Assembly: GCF_003853705.1 (NCBI RefSeq)
Contig: NZ_QTQI01000012.1
Span: 62,001 to 126,000, forward strand
Source: Burkholderia sp. Bp8992
GTDB taxonomy: Bacteria; Pseudomonadota; Gammaproteobacteria; Burkholderiales; Burkholderiaceae
Length of the DNA stretch: 64,000 nt
Direction of reading: 5' to 3'
Shown here: piece after piece, positions 36,064 through 44,710 of the stretch
Layout: each line of letters begins with the position of its first letter
Numbering within the stretch: position 1 is the first letter of the stretch
Position numbers and translations under genes: made by a program
The notes under the pieces: generated by a model
The model's input: only the letters and a program-made list of their open reading frames with translations
What the model was told of the DNA's origin: nothing
The model's database searches: none

Positions 36064-36993
36064 ATGACCGCTACCGTCCGCCCATCGTCCGCCGCCCTGC
36101 AGGGCACGCTCTACGTCGCGTTGTCCGCCGCCGCGTTCGGCGCGATGGCGATTTTCGGCCGCTACGCATATGCGGCCGGCGTCGACGTGCTCGGGCTGCT
36201 GATCGTGCGCTTCGCGATCGGCGGTGCGGTGCTTGCCGCGATCGCACGGCACCGCCGCGTCGCATGGCCGCGCGGGCGCGCGCTCGTGCCGCTCGTGGCA
36301 ATGGGCGCGGCCGGCTACGTCGGGCAGTCGTTCTGCTATTTCAGCGCGCTGCAGCACGCGCAGGCGAGCCTCGTCGCGCTGCTGCTGTACCTGTATCCGG
36401 CGTTCGTCACGCTGCTGGCCGCGTGGTGGCTCGGCGAACGCCTGACGCGCGCGAAGGCCGTCGCGCTCGTGCTGTGCGTCGCGGGCTCCGCGCTGATGGT
36501 CGGCGGCGGGCACGGCGAGCCGCTCGGGATCGCGCTCGCGCTGGCGGCCGCGGTGATCTACTCGCTGTACATCGTCGGCGGCACGAAGGCGACGCGCGGC
36601 GTCGATCCGCTCGCGACGACCGCGATCATCTGCCTGTCGGCCACCGCGACGCTCGTGGCGATCGCCGTCGTGCGGACCGCGGCGTTCGGCGTGCCGCCGC
36701 GCTGGCCCGCGACGGGCGGCGGCTGGGCGTCGATGCTCGCGATCGCGCTGGTATCGACGGTCGCGGCGATGCTCGCATTCTTCGCCGGGCTCGAGCGGCT
36801 CGGGGCCGCGCGCACGTCGATGCTGTCGACGCTCGAACCGGTCGTGACGGTCGCGCTCGCGGCGCTGCTGTTCGGGGAGGCGCTGTCGCCGCTGCAATGG
36901 GCGGGCGGTGTCGCGATTCTGGCGGCCGTGCTGGCGCTCGTGCGCGCAGGCGGCGCGGCGGCCGACGACGCGACGGCGACATCCAACGCGTAG
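36064..36993 (+). CDS. EamA/DMT family transporter
   Basis: A 309-residue inner-membrane protein with ten predicted helices in two EamA repeats. Examples are AAAFGAMAIFGRYAYAAG and QSFCYFSALQHAQASLVALLLYLYPAFVTLLAAWWLGE in repeat 1, and RLGAARTSMLSTLEPVVTVALAALLFGE in repeat 2. It would export an amino acid or metabolite. The ATG at 36064 is the first before helix 1. It is convergent with nth. Confidence 0.88.
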   Translation: MTATVRPSSAALQGTLYVALSAAAFGAMAIFGRYAYAAGVDVLGLLIVRFAIGGAVLAAIARHRRVAWPRGRALVPLVAMGAAGYVGQSFCYFSALQHAQASLVALLLYLYPAFVTLLAAWWLGERLTRAKAVALVLCVAGSALMVGGGHGEPLGIALALAAAVIYSLYIVGGTKATRGVDPLATTAIICLSATATLVAIAVVRTAAFGVPPRWPATGGGWASMLAIALVSTVAAMLAFFAGLERLGAARTSMLSTLEPVVTVALAALLFGEALSPLQWAGGVAILAAVLALVRAGGAAADDATATSNA

Positions 36994-37089
36994 CCGCAGA
37001 GGCGGAAGCCGGGTATGCCAGTGCGGCACCTACGGAATCGGACGGTGCCGGCGCGGTTCGGTGCGGCGCATGTCCGTTGCGCCGGATGC

Positions 37090-37734
37090 TTACTCGTTGG
37101 GCGGCGGCGTCTTCGGCCGGAATTCGCACAGCGGCTCGATCGCGCAGTGCCAGCACTCGGGCTTGCGCGCCTTGCACACATAGCGCCCGTGCAGGATCAG
37201 CCAGTGATGTGCGTCCTGCAGGAATTCCTTCGGCGTGAATTTCTCGAGTGCGGCCTCGACGGCCCGCACGTCCTTGCCCGGTGCGAGCCCCGTACGGTTC
37301 GCGACGCGGAAGATATGCGTGTCGACCGCGATCGTCGGCTGGCCGAACGCGGTGTTCAGCACGACGTTCGCGGTCTTGCGGCCGACGCCCGGCAAGCCTT
37401 CCAGCGCTTCGCGATCGGCCGGCACCTCGCCGTCGTAGCGCTCGAGCAGGATCCGGCACGCCGCGACCACGTTTTTCGCCTTGGTGCGATAGAGACCGAT
37501 CGTCTTGATGTACTCGGTGACGCCTTCCTCGCCAAGCGCGACGATTTGTCGCGGAGTGTTCGCGACCGGGAACATCTTCCGCATCGCCTTGTTGACCGAC
37601 ACGTCGGTCGCCTGCGCGGACAGCATCACGGCGATCAGCAACTCGAACGGTGTCGAGTATTCGAGCTCGGTGGTCGGATGCGGATTGAGGCTCTGCAGCG
37701 TTTCGTAGATCGCGCGTCGTTTGCTGGCGTTCAT
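37090..37734 (-). CDS. nth: Endonuclease III
   Basis: A 214-residue base-excision repair enzyme that removes oxidised pyrimidines and nicks the AP site. The helix-hairpin-helix LPGVGRKTANVVL carries the catalytic K120, and D138 lies in AVDTHIFRV; both numbers equal those of E. coli Nth. The [4Fe-4S] cluster cysteines are C187, C194, C197 and C203. Its start overlaps the rsxB stop by four bases (ATGA), so it is coupled to that ferredoxin. Confidence 0.97.
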   Translation of the reverse strand: MNASKRRAIYETLQSLNPHPTTELEYSTPFELLIAVMLSAQATDVSVNKAMRKMFPVANTPRQIVALGEEGVTEYIKTIGLYRTKAKNVVAACRILLERYDGEVPADREALEGLPGVGRKTANVVLNTAFGQPTIAVDTHIFRVANRTGLAPGKDVRAVEAALEKFTPKEFLQDAHHWLILHGRYVCKARKPECWHCAIEPLCEFRPKTPPPNE

Positions 37735-38645
37735 GGAGCGTTCTTGTCGGGCGGCGCGGAGGGGCTGCCTGGGTCGTCGTTGCCTGCGTCGTTCTCTTGA
37801 TCGTTGCCGCCTGCAGCCGCGGCGTCGGCGTCGGCGTCGCGCTGCGCCTGCTGTTCGGCGAGCCGCTTGCGGCGCGCTTCGGCCGCGTCGATCTGCGCCT
37901 GGACGGCCGCGCTCACGCCTTCGGTGTTCTTCGGCCCGGCGCCTTGCCCGGACAGTTCTTCCTTCTTCTTGCGCGCACGCTCGAGCGCGGCGGCGATGAT
38001 CGCGCGTTTCTTCGCGTCGGCGTCGTCGGCGGCCGGTGCGGCTGCGGGGGCGTCCGGCTGCGTCGCAGGGTGCTCCGCGGCCGGCTTCGCGGCACTGGCC
38101 GCGCGGCGTGCGGCGGCGCGCGCCTCGGCGGCTTCACGCTCGCGGCGCTGGCGCGCGAGCCGCAGGTCGTGGCGTTCGCGCGCGGCATCGGCCTGCGCCT
38201 GCGACCATGCATCCCAGCCGGTGCGCTCGCCGGTCACCGGCAGCATCGCGATGCAGTCGACCGGGCAGGGCGGCACGCACAGATCGCAGCCGGTGCACTG
38301 CGCCTCGATGATCGTGTGCATCTGCTTCGGCGCGCCGACGATCGCGTCGACCGGGCACGCCTGCATGCACAGCGTGCAGCCGATGCACAGGTTTTCGTCG
38401 ATGAAGGCGACGGCGCGCGGATGCTCGCTGCCGTTGACGGGATTCAGCGGAATCACCGGTTTGCCGAGCAGGCCCGCGAGGCGCGCGATGCCTTCGGCGC
38501 CGCCGGGCGGGCACTGGTTGTAGTTCGCGTCGCCGGCGGCGATCGCCTCGGCGTACGGACGGCAGCCGTTATAGCCGCACTTCGTGCATTGCGTCTGGGG
38601 AAGCAGATCTTCGATGCGATCCGCGAGTGTTTTGGAGTCGGTCAC
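37731..38645 (-). CDS. rsxB: RsxB-like [4Fe-4S] ferredoxin with Ala/charged tail
   Basis: A 304-residue iron-sulfur protein starting at a GTG (MTDSKTLADRIED). The N-terminal Fe-S domain has CTKCGYNGCRPYAEAI and a later NQCPPGG. Two ferredoxin motifs follow: CIGCTLCMQACPVD and CTGCDLCVPPCPVD. This matches RsxB/RnfB, but the membrane-anchor helix seen in E. coli RsxB is absent, and about 150 residues of Ala/Arg/Glu-rich sequence follow the ferredoxin part. No other rsx genes are nearby. It overlaps nth by four bases, so the pair is one operon. Confidence 0.88.
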   Translation of the reverse strand: MTDSKTLADRIEDLLPQTQCTKCGYNGCRPYAEAIAAGDANYNQCPPGGAEGIARLAGLLGKPVIPLNPVNGSEHPRAVAFIDENLCIGCTLCMQACPVDAIVGAPKQMHTIIEAQCTGCDLCVPPCPVDCIAMLPVTGERTGWDAWSQAQADAARERHDLRLARQRREREAAEARAAARRAASAAKPAAEHPATQPDAPAAAPAADDADAKKRAIIAAALERARKKKEELSGQGAGPKNTEGVSAAVQAQIDAAEARRKRLAEQQAQRDADADAAAAGGNDQENDAGNDDPGSPSAPPDKNAP

Positions 38646-38740
38646 GGTGACAACGGGCGCAGCGGCGCCGAATGGCTCTCGGCCGCGTCGGGCGCAGCCG
38701 GAAAGGTTTGCCAAAGCTCGATTATCGCCGATTTCCCGCA

Positions 38741-38769
38741 TTGCGCTGGACGCCGTCTGTGCGCATAAT
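38741..38769 (+). promoter_or_regulatory. promoter of the TetR gene
   Basis: TTGCGC (38741-38746), 17 bases, CATAAT (38764-38769). TCGATTAT (38718-38725) and ATAATCGA (38765-38772) form a widely spaced inverted repeat across the divergent region; the second arm covers the -10. Confidence 0.45.
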
Positions 38770-38897
38770 CGAACCGCTTTTTTGCAGGGGCTCAGCAGGA
38801 GGGCGGCCGCACGCGGCGCGCCCGTTCCAGGGCGGCCGGCGCCAACGCGGTGGGGGTGTCGGTCCGGATCAAGCGGCTCACATAGCAAAGCGCCACC

Positions 38898-39530
38898 ATG
38901 AATCAGCCAAAAATCAAAAGAGATCCTGAAGGTACGCGCCGCCGCATCCTGATGGCGGCAGCCGAAGAGTTCGCGAGTGGAGGGCTGTTCGGCGCACGCG
39001 TCGACCAGATTGCGCGGCGGGCCGAAACCAACGAGCGCATGCTCTATTACTACTTCGGCAGCAAGGAGCAGCTGTTTACGGCGGTGCTCGAACACGCGTT
39101 CTCTGCGCTGACCGAGGCCGAGCGCGTGCTCGATCTCGACGGCGTCGCGCCGGTCGAAGCGGTCACGCGGCTCGCGCATTTCGTTTGGGACTACTACCGC
39201 GACCATCCGGAGCTGCTCAGGCTCATCAACAACGAGAACCTGCACGAGGCGCGCTACCTGCACAAGTCGACGCGGATCCGCGAGATGATGTCGCCGATCG
39301 TCGCGAAGCTCGGCAACGTGCTGATGCGCGGCCAGAAGGCCGGGCTGTTCCGCAGCGACATCGATCCGCTGCGCTTCTACGTGACGCTGTCGGGGCTCGG
39401 CTACTACATCGTGTCGAACCGCTTCACGCTCGCCGCGACGCTCGGCCGCGATTTCACCGATACCGACGAGCGCGCGGAGATGGTCCGGATGAACACCGAG
39501 GTGCTGCTCGCGTATCTGCTGCGGCGCTGA
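38898..39530 (+). CDS. TetR family transcriptional regulator
   Basis: A 210-residue repressor-type protein. The N-terminal helix-turn-helix is in RRRILMAAAEEFASGGLFGARVDQIARRAETNERMLYYYFGSKEQLF (about 14-60). The ligand-binding domain follows, with the HPELLRLINNENLHEARYLHKS segment seen in RutR/NicS-like members that control catabolic genes. The target is unknown; it is divergent from rsxB-nth with a 252-base gap. A bidirectional terminator separates it from phaZ. Confidence 0.9.
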   Translation: MNQPKIKRDPEGTRRRILMAAAEEFASGGLFGARVDQIARRAETNERMLYYYFGSKEQLFTAVLEHAFSALTEAERVLDLDGVAPVEAVTRLAHFVWDYYRDHPELLRLINNENLHEARYLHKSTRIREMMSPIVAKLGNVLMRGQKAGLFRSDIDPLRFYVTLSGLGYYIVSNRFTLAATLGRDFTDTDERAEMVRMNTEVLLAYLLRR

Positions 39531-39583
39531 CGCGGCGAACGAACGAGCCGATGAGCCGCCCGCGCGCGGCCGCAGCCGGATAA

Positions 39584-39622
39584 AAAAACGCCGCCGTTGC
39601 GCCAGGCAACGGCGGCGTTTTT
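39584..39622. terminator. bidirectional terminator between the TetR gene and phaZ
   Basis: A 17-bp stem (39584-39600 with 39606-39622) has a 5-base loop with Ts on the right and As on the left, so it can end transcripts from both strands. Confidence 0.88.
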
Positions 39623-39640
39623 GCGTCGGAACGCGACGCG

Positions 39641-41131
39641 TCAGGCGGCCTTGCGGGCTCGCACGGTCTTGGCGCGCGGGCTGCCTGCCGCGCGTTTCGC
39701 GGCGGGCGCGGCCTTTGCGGCGGGCGTCCTGGCGGGCGCGACCGTCACGGCTGGCGCCTTTGCGCGCGTGCGTTTCGCGGCGGTGGCGCGCACGGCCGTT
39801 TCCGGCTCCGGCTTGGTGGCCGGCACGACGCCGATCGCGGTCGCATCCTGGGCATCGACGGGCAACTTCGTCGCGCCGTGCTTCGGCTCCGGCGCATGCT
39901 CGCGGATGAAGTCGCGCAACTGCGGATAGATGATCGTGCGCCAGCGTCGGCCCGAGAAGATCCCGTAGTGGCCGCATTTTTCGGCGGTCAGGCTGCGGCG
40001 GTCGTCTTGCGGGATGCCCGTGCAAAGCTCGTGCGCGACGTGCGTCTGGCCGCTGCCCGAGATGTCGTCGAGTTCGCCCTCGATCGTCATCAGTGCGGTG
40101 TGCTTGATGTCCTGCGGCCGCACGCGCTCGCCTTCGACGTCCCACGTGCCTTCCGCGAGCCGGAACTCCTGGAATACGACGCGGATCGTCTCGAGGTAAT
40201 ACTCGGCGGCCATGTCGAGCACCGCGTTGTACTCGTCGTAGAACTGGCGGTGCGCTTCGGCGTCTTCCTCGTCGCCGCGCAGCAGGCTCTGGTAGAAATC
40301 CCAGTGCGACTGCGCATGCCGTTCCGGGTTCATCGCGACGAAGCCGGTGTGCTGCAGGAAGCCCGGATAGACCTGGCGGCCTTCGCCCGGATAGTTCGCG
40401 GGCACCGTGTGGATCACGTTGTTCTCGAACCACGCGGTCGAGTGCTGCGTCGCGAGCGAGTTCACCGACGTCGGGCTGCGGCGCGCGTCGATCGGGCCGC
40501 CCATCATCGTCATCGTGAGCGGCGTATCCTCGCCGCGGCTCGCCATCAGCGAGATCGCCGCGAGCACCGGCACCGTCGGCTGGCATACCGAGATCACGTG
40601 CAGGTTGCGCGCGCCGATGTGACGGATGAATTCCTGGATGTACGCGATGTAGTCGTGCAGGTGGAACGGGCCCGTCTCGACCGGCACCATCCGTGCGTCG
40701 ATCCAGTCGGTGATGTAGACCTTGTGATCCTGCAGCAGCGTGCGCACCGTGTCGCGCAGCAGCGTCGAGTGGTGGCCCGACAGCGGCGCGCAGACCAGCA
40801 CGACCGGCTCGTCCTTCAGTTGCGTGACCGCATCGGCATCATCCGAGTAGCGCTTGAAACGCAGCAGCCGGCAGAACGGCTTCTCGATGATCGTCTGCTC
40901 GACGATCGGGATGTTGTGGCCGTCCTTGACGATCTGATGAAGGTTGAATTCAGGTTTCTCGTAATCCTTGCCGAGCCGGTACATCAGTTCGTAGGCGGCG
41001 GCCATCCGGGTTGCGCCGGGCATCAGCGAGAACGGGCTGGACGGGTTGGCGAACGATTTGGACGCGGCCTGGGCCCAGGCCGTGAGCGGGCTCAGCATGG
41101 CCCGCTGGAATTCGTGCAATTGGTAAAGCAT
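39641..41131 (-). CDS. phaZ: intracellular PHB depolymerase with histone-like tail
   Basis: A 496-residue polyhydroxybutyrate depolymerase of the PhaZa1 type, acting at storage granules. The nucleophile is C183 in VISVCQPTVPVLAA, the same number as in Ralstonia PhaZa1 (from memory). The enzyme ends near residue 420. About 75 further residues are rich in Ala, Lys, Arg and Pro (AAKRTRAKAP, PAAKAAPAAKRAAG), like histone H1 or PhaM tails. The start MLYQLHEFQRAML is the family start. A promoter with a TGCA dyad lies about 110-140 bases upstream. Confidence 0.93.
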   Translation of the reverse strand: MLYQLHEFQRAMLSPLTAWAQAASKSFANPSSPFSLMPGATRMAAAYELMYRLGKDYEKPEFNLHQIVKDGHNIPIVEQTIIEKPFCRLLRFKRYSDDADAVTQLKDEPVVLVCAPLSGHHSTLLRDTVRTLLQDHKVYITDWIDARMVPVETGPFHLHDYIAYIQEFIRHIGARNLHVISVCQPTVPVLAAISLMASRGEDTPLTMTMMGGPIDARRSPTSVNSLATQHSTAWFENNVIHTVPANYPGEGRQVYPGFLQHTGFVAMNPERHAQSHWDFYQSLLRGDEEDAEAHRQFYDEYNAVLDMAAEYYLETIRVVFQEFRLAEGTWDVEGERVRPQDIKHTALMTIEGELDDISGSGQTHVAHELCTGIPQDDRRSLTAEKCGHYGIFSGRRWRTIIYPQLRDFIREHAPEPKHGATKLPVDAQDATAIGVVPATKPEPETAVRATAAKRTRAKAPAVTVAPARTPAAKAAPAAKRAAGSPRAKTVRARKAA

Positions 41132-41241
41132 GCAGACTACTCCCGCGTGGGGGACGGTGCGCAAGGGCGGCGTGGGGCGTCGCGGCGTGCCGTAGGGGTC
41201 AGCGGCCGGCCATGGTGCACTGCGGCCGGACAATCGCGTCG

Positions 41242-41274
41242 ATCATATCGGACAACGATGGGTGGTGCAATGCA
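41242..41274 (-). promoter_or_regulatory. phaZ promoter with overlapping TGCA dyad (PhaR-like site)
   Basis: On the minus strand TTGCAC (41265-41270), 17 bases, TATGAT (41242-41247) is a sound sigma70 promoter. The dyad TGCAATGCA (41266-41274) covers the -35. PhaR repressors of storage genes bind TGC/GCA-rich dyads, so this may be a PhaR site. Confidence 0.5.
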
Positions 41275-41354
41275 ACATTTCCCCGATTTTTCATCAAACT
41301 TTTGCGATTTGACGATCTCTGACCAAGCCGCCCGCGCCCCCGTCCGGCCGCCCG

Positions 41355-43184
41355 TCAACGCCCCGTCGCCACGGCCGGCGCGGGCTGGCCGGCCGCGCGC
41401 GCCATCGCGTCTTCGTGGTGCATCAGGTTCATCGCGGTATGCACGAGCGCCACGTGCGAGAACGCCTGCGGGAAGTTGCCGACGAGCCGTCCGGCGACCG
41501 GGTCGTACTCTTCCGCGAGCAGCCCGAGGTCGTTCGACAGCGAGAGCAGCCGGCTGAACAGCCGGTGCGCGTCGTCGATCCGGCCGAGCAGCGCGTAGTT
41601 GTCGACCAGCCAGAAGCTGCACGCGAGAAACGTGCCTTCGCCGGGCGGCAGGCCGTCGTCGTACTCGGTCGTGCGGTAGCGCATCACGAGCCCGTCGTGC
41701 AGCAATTCTCGCTCGATCGCCTCGACCGTGCCGACGATCCGCGGGTCCTCCGGCGGCAGGAAGCCGAGCAGCGGCATCAGCAGCACGCTCGCGTCGAGCT
41801 CGTCGCTGCCGTAGCTCTGCGCGAACGCCTGCTTGCCTTCGTGCCATGCGTTGGCGCAGACGTCGGCATGGATCTGCTCGCGCAGCGCGCGCCAGCGGTC
41901 GAGCGAACCGGGCAGCCGGAACATTTCCGCCGACTTGATCGCACGGTCGAACGCGACCCACGCCATCACCTTCGAGAACGTGAAATGGAGACGGCCGCCG
42001 CGCGTTTCCCAGATCCCTTCGTCGGGTTCCCGCCAGATCTTCTCGAGATGATCGAGCAGCGCGCACTGCACGGACCAGACCGTGTCGTCGGCCTGCAGGC
42101 CGCCCACGCGCGCGAGGTGCAGCGCGGCCATCACCTCGCCGAACACGTCGAGCTGGAGCTGGTTCGCGGCGCCGTTGCCGACGCGAACCGGCTTCGAATC
42201 CTGATAGCCGGGCAGCCAGTCGAGCTCCATTTCCGGCAGCCGGCGCTCGCCGGCGATCCCGTACATGATCTGGATCTGCTCGGGCGACCCGGCCATCACG
42301 CGGCCGAGCCACGTGCGCCACGCGCGCGCCTCGTCGTAGTAGCCGCCGCGCATCAGCGCGAGCAGCGTGATCGTCGCGTCGCGCAGCCAGCAGAAGCGGT
42401 AGTCCCAGTTGCGGCTACCGCCGATCTTCTCGGGCAGCGACGTGGTCGGCGCCGCGACGATGCCGCCGGTCGGCTCGTACGCGAGCGCCTTCAGCGTGAT
42501 CAGCGAACGGCGCACGGCTGCCGCGTAGCGGCCCTGCACCTGGCAGCGGCCCGACCATTCGAGCCAGTAGTTCTCGGTGCGCGCGAGCATCGACAGCGGA
42601 TCGCGCGCGGGCGGCAGCCGCATGTGCGACGCCGCGTAGCTGAGCGAGAACGGCACGCGTTCGTCGGCGCCGACCGTGAATTCCGCGAGCGTATGGAGAT
42701 TCTTGCCGGTGAGCGGCACCGGCGTGCGCAGCACGACGGTGTCGGGGCCCGCGATCGCCTTCATGCCGTCCTCGCGGGTGAGTTGCGTGACCCACGGGAC
42801 CGAGAAGCCGTAGTCGAAGCGCAACACGAGTTCCATGCGCATCTTCATCGTGCCGTGGCGGCCGACGACGATCCGCACGAGTTCGGACCAGCCGTTGCCG
42901 GGCGGCATGAAGTCGATCACGGTGACCGCGCCGTCGGCGCTTTCGTAATCGGTTTCGAGAATCAGCGTGTCGCCGCGATAGCGGCGCGTGGTGTGCGTGA
43001 TCGCGGCGTCGGCAGCCGGCGCGAGCAGCCAGCGGCCGTGCTCGGGCGTGCCGAGAAGCGCCGCGAAGCAGGCGCCCGAATCGAAGCGGGGCCAGCACAG
43101 CCAGTCGACGGAGCCGTCTTTCGAGATCAGCGCGGCCGTATGGCCGTCGCCGACGAGGGCGTAGTCTTCGATCAGGGCGGGCAT
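41355..43184 (-). CDS. glycoside hydrolase family 15 protein (glucoamylase/trehalase-like)
   Basis: A 609-residue enzyme with an N-terminal beta-sandwich domain (1-210; MPALIEDYALVGDGHTAALISKDGSVDWLCWPRFDS) and a C-terminal (alpha/alpha)6 barrel. Catalytic acid regions are NWDYRFCWLRDATITL and, near the end, LGLLAEEYDPVAGRLVGNFPQAFSH. There is no signal peptide, so it acts in the cytoplasm. GH15 members hydrolyse alpha-glucosides or trehalose; the substrate is open. It is divergent from the exported lactonase gene. Confidence 0.9.
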   Translation of the reverse strand: MPALIEDYALVGDGHTAALISKDGSVDWLCWPRFDSGACFAALLGTPEHGRWLLAPAADAAITHTTRRYRGDTLILETDYESADGAVTVIDFMPPGNGWSELVRIVVGRHGTMKMRMELVLRFDYGFSVPWVTQLTREDGMKAIAGPDTVVLRTPVPLTGKNLHTLAEFTVGADERVPFSLSYAASHMRLPPARDPLSMLARTENYWLEWSGRCQVQGRYAAAVRRSLITLKALAYEPTGGIVAAPTTSLPEKIGGSRNWDYRFCWLRDATITLLALMRGGYYDEARAWRTWLGRVMAGSPEQIQIMYGIAGERRLPEMELDWLPGYQDSKPVRVGNGAANQLQLDVFGEVMAALHLARVGGLQADDTVWSVQCALLDHLEKIWREPDEGIWETRGGRLHFTFSKVMAWVAFDRAIKSAEMFRLPGSLDRWRALREQIHADVCANAWHEGKQAFAQSYGSDELDASVLLMPLLGFLPPEDPRIVGTVEAIERELLHDGLVMRYRTTEYDDGLPPGEGTFLACSFWLVDNYALLGRIDDAHRLFSRLLSLSNDLGLLAEEYDPVAGRLVGNFPQAFSHVALVHTAMNLMHHEDAMARAAGQPAPAVATGR

Positions 43185-43238
43185 GGGCAGGCGATCCTTG
43201 GATATTCGTATTCACAATGCGGACGGCGGCGGCCGGGC

Positions 43239-43268
43239 TTCACGCCCGAGCGTCGCGCCCCGTATACT
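43239..43268 (+). promoter_or_regulatory. promoter of the lactonase gene
   Basis: TTCACG (43239-43244), 18 bases, TATACT (43263-43268), about 80 bases before the ATG. The -35 is only a partial match. Confidence 0.4.
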
Positions 43269-43349
43269 CGGCCGGGCGGCGGAGCGCATGAACGGCCGGC
43301 GTTTCGTCCTATCTCAACACTTGAAGCGACTCGATGCAAGGAGGATTCA

Positions 43350-44594
43350 ATGCCCAACCGTTTACGCGAGCGTGACGCACGCGCTTCGGCACGAGGGTTC
43401 CCGCTTAGGTTCGCTCACTGGATGAAAGGTTTCGCGATCGTGCTCTCTTTGTCCGCGACCCATGCATTCGCACAGCAATCGCCCGCACCGGCCGACGGCG
43501 TCTACAACCTGCTGGTCGGCACCTACACGGGTGGCGGCAGCGACGGCATTTATGTTTACCGCTTCGATACTAAAAACGGCAGCGTCGCGCCCGTCTCGTC
43601 GGCGAAGACCGTGAACCCGTCGTATCTGTTGCCGAGCCGCGACGGTCGCACCGTCTACGCGGTCAACGAACTGCCCGGCGACGACGGGCCGGCGTCGCAG
43701 CGCGGCGGCGTCAGCGCGTTCCGCTTCGATGCGAAGACGGGCGCGCTGAGCTTCATCGACCGCGTGTCGTCGGAAGGGAACGATCCTTGCTATCTCGCGC
43801 TGTCGCCGGACGGCAAGTACCTCGTGACGGCCAACTACTCGGTCGCGAAGGATCCGGGCGGCAGCTTCGCCGTGTTTCCGCTGCGCGACGACGGCGCGGT
43901 CGGCCAGGCCGCGCTGGCCGTGCACCACGAAGGCACCGGGCCCGTGAAAGGCCGCCAGGACGGCGCGCACGTGCACTCGACGGTGTTCTCGCCGGACGGC
44001 CGCTACCTGTTCGTGCAGGATCTCGGCGCGGACAAGATCTACGGCTACCGCTACACGGTGGACGGCAGCCGCGGGCTGATCAGCCCGACCGACACGCGCT
44101 ACACGCCGGTGAAGGCCGGTTCGGGCCCGCGTCACATGGTGTTCGGCGCCGATGGCCGGTTCGCGTACGTGACGAGCGAGCTCAACGCGTCGGTCGAGGT
44201 GTTCGGCTATCACGACGGCAAGCTGACGCCGGTCGAGACGGTATCGATGACGGCGCCGGGCTTCAAGGGCAAGGTCGGCGGCGGCGCGATCCACCTGTCG
44301 CCGGACGGCCGCTTCCTGTACGCGACCAACCGCGGCGACGCGAACGATCTCGTGATCTACGCGGTGAACCAGGCCGACGGCCGGCTGAAGCACGTCGGCC
44401 GCCAGTCGAGCCTCGGCAAGACGCCGCGCGAGTTCCTGATCGATCCGACCGGCAAGTGGCTGATCGTCGGCAACCAGGACAGCGACACGTTCTACGTGTT
44501 CAGCCGCGACGTCGAAACGGGGCAGCTCGGCGCGAATCCGCAGAAGGTCGCGGTCGGCAAGCCGGTCGACTTCAAGCTGGTGCCGGTGCAGTAA
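43350..44594 (+). CDS. exported lactonase, seven-bladed beta-propeller (6-phosphogluconolactonase-like)
   Basis: A 414-residue protein of the lactonase family (YbhE/Pgl fold) with repeated blade motifs such as LSPDGKYLVTANYS, FSPDGRYLFVQDLG, FGADGRFAYVTSEL and LSPDGRFLYATNRG. Unlike E. coli Pgl it has an N-terminal export signal (hydrophobic FAIVLSLSATHAFA near residue 28-41), so it is periplasmic and unlikely to serve the pentose pathway; it may act on sugar lactones outside the cytoplasm. AGGAGG precedes the ATG by 6 bases. A strong terminator follows. Confidence 0.88.
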   Translation: MPNRLRERDARASARGFPLRFAHWMKGFAIVLSLSATHAFAQQSPAPADGVYNLLVGTYTGGGSDGIYVYRFDTKNGSVAPVSSAKTVNPSYLLPSRDGRTVYAVNELPGDDGPASQRGGVSAFRFDAKTGALSFIDRVSSEGNDPCYLALSPDGKYLVTANYSVAKDPGGSFAVFPLRDDGAVGQAALAVHHEGTGPVKGRQDGAHVHSTVFSPDGRYLFVQDLGADKIYGYRYTVDGSRGLISPTDTRYTPVKAGSGPRHMVFGADGRFAYVTSELNASVEVFGYHDGKLTPVETVSMTAPGFKGKVGGGAIHLSPDGRFLYATNRGDANDLVIYAVNQADGRLKHVGRQSSLGKTPREFLIDPTGKWLIVGNQDSDTFYVFSRDVETGQLGANPQKVAVGKPVDFKLVPVQ

Positions 44595-44613
44595 GTGCGC
44601 AAGCCGTAAATGG

Positions 44614-44650
44614 AAAGAGGGCGCTGCCGATGCAGCGCCCTCTTTTTTTC
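44614..44650 (+). terminator. intrinsic terminator after the lactonase gene
   Basis: A 14-bp stem (44614-44627 with 44632-44645) with a 4-base loop is followed by Ts. Confidence 0.9.
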
Positions 44651-44710
44651 GGGGCGGCGGGTTTCCCGGCGCGCCCGTATCGATCGACAGCGGCCGTCCG
44701 GCCGCCATGC

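Noticed and set aside
43350-44594. Calling the lactonase the pentose phosphate pathway enzyme pgl
   Set aside because: It has an export signal, so it is unlikely to act on cytoplasmic 6-phosphogluconolactone.
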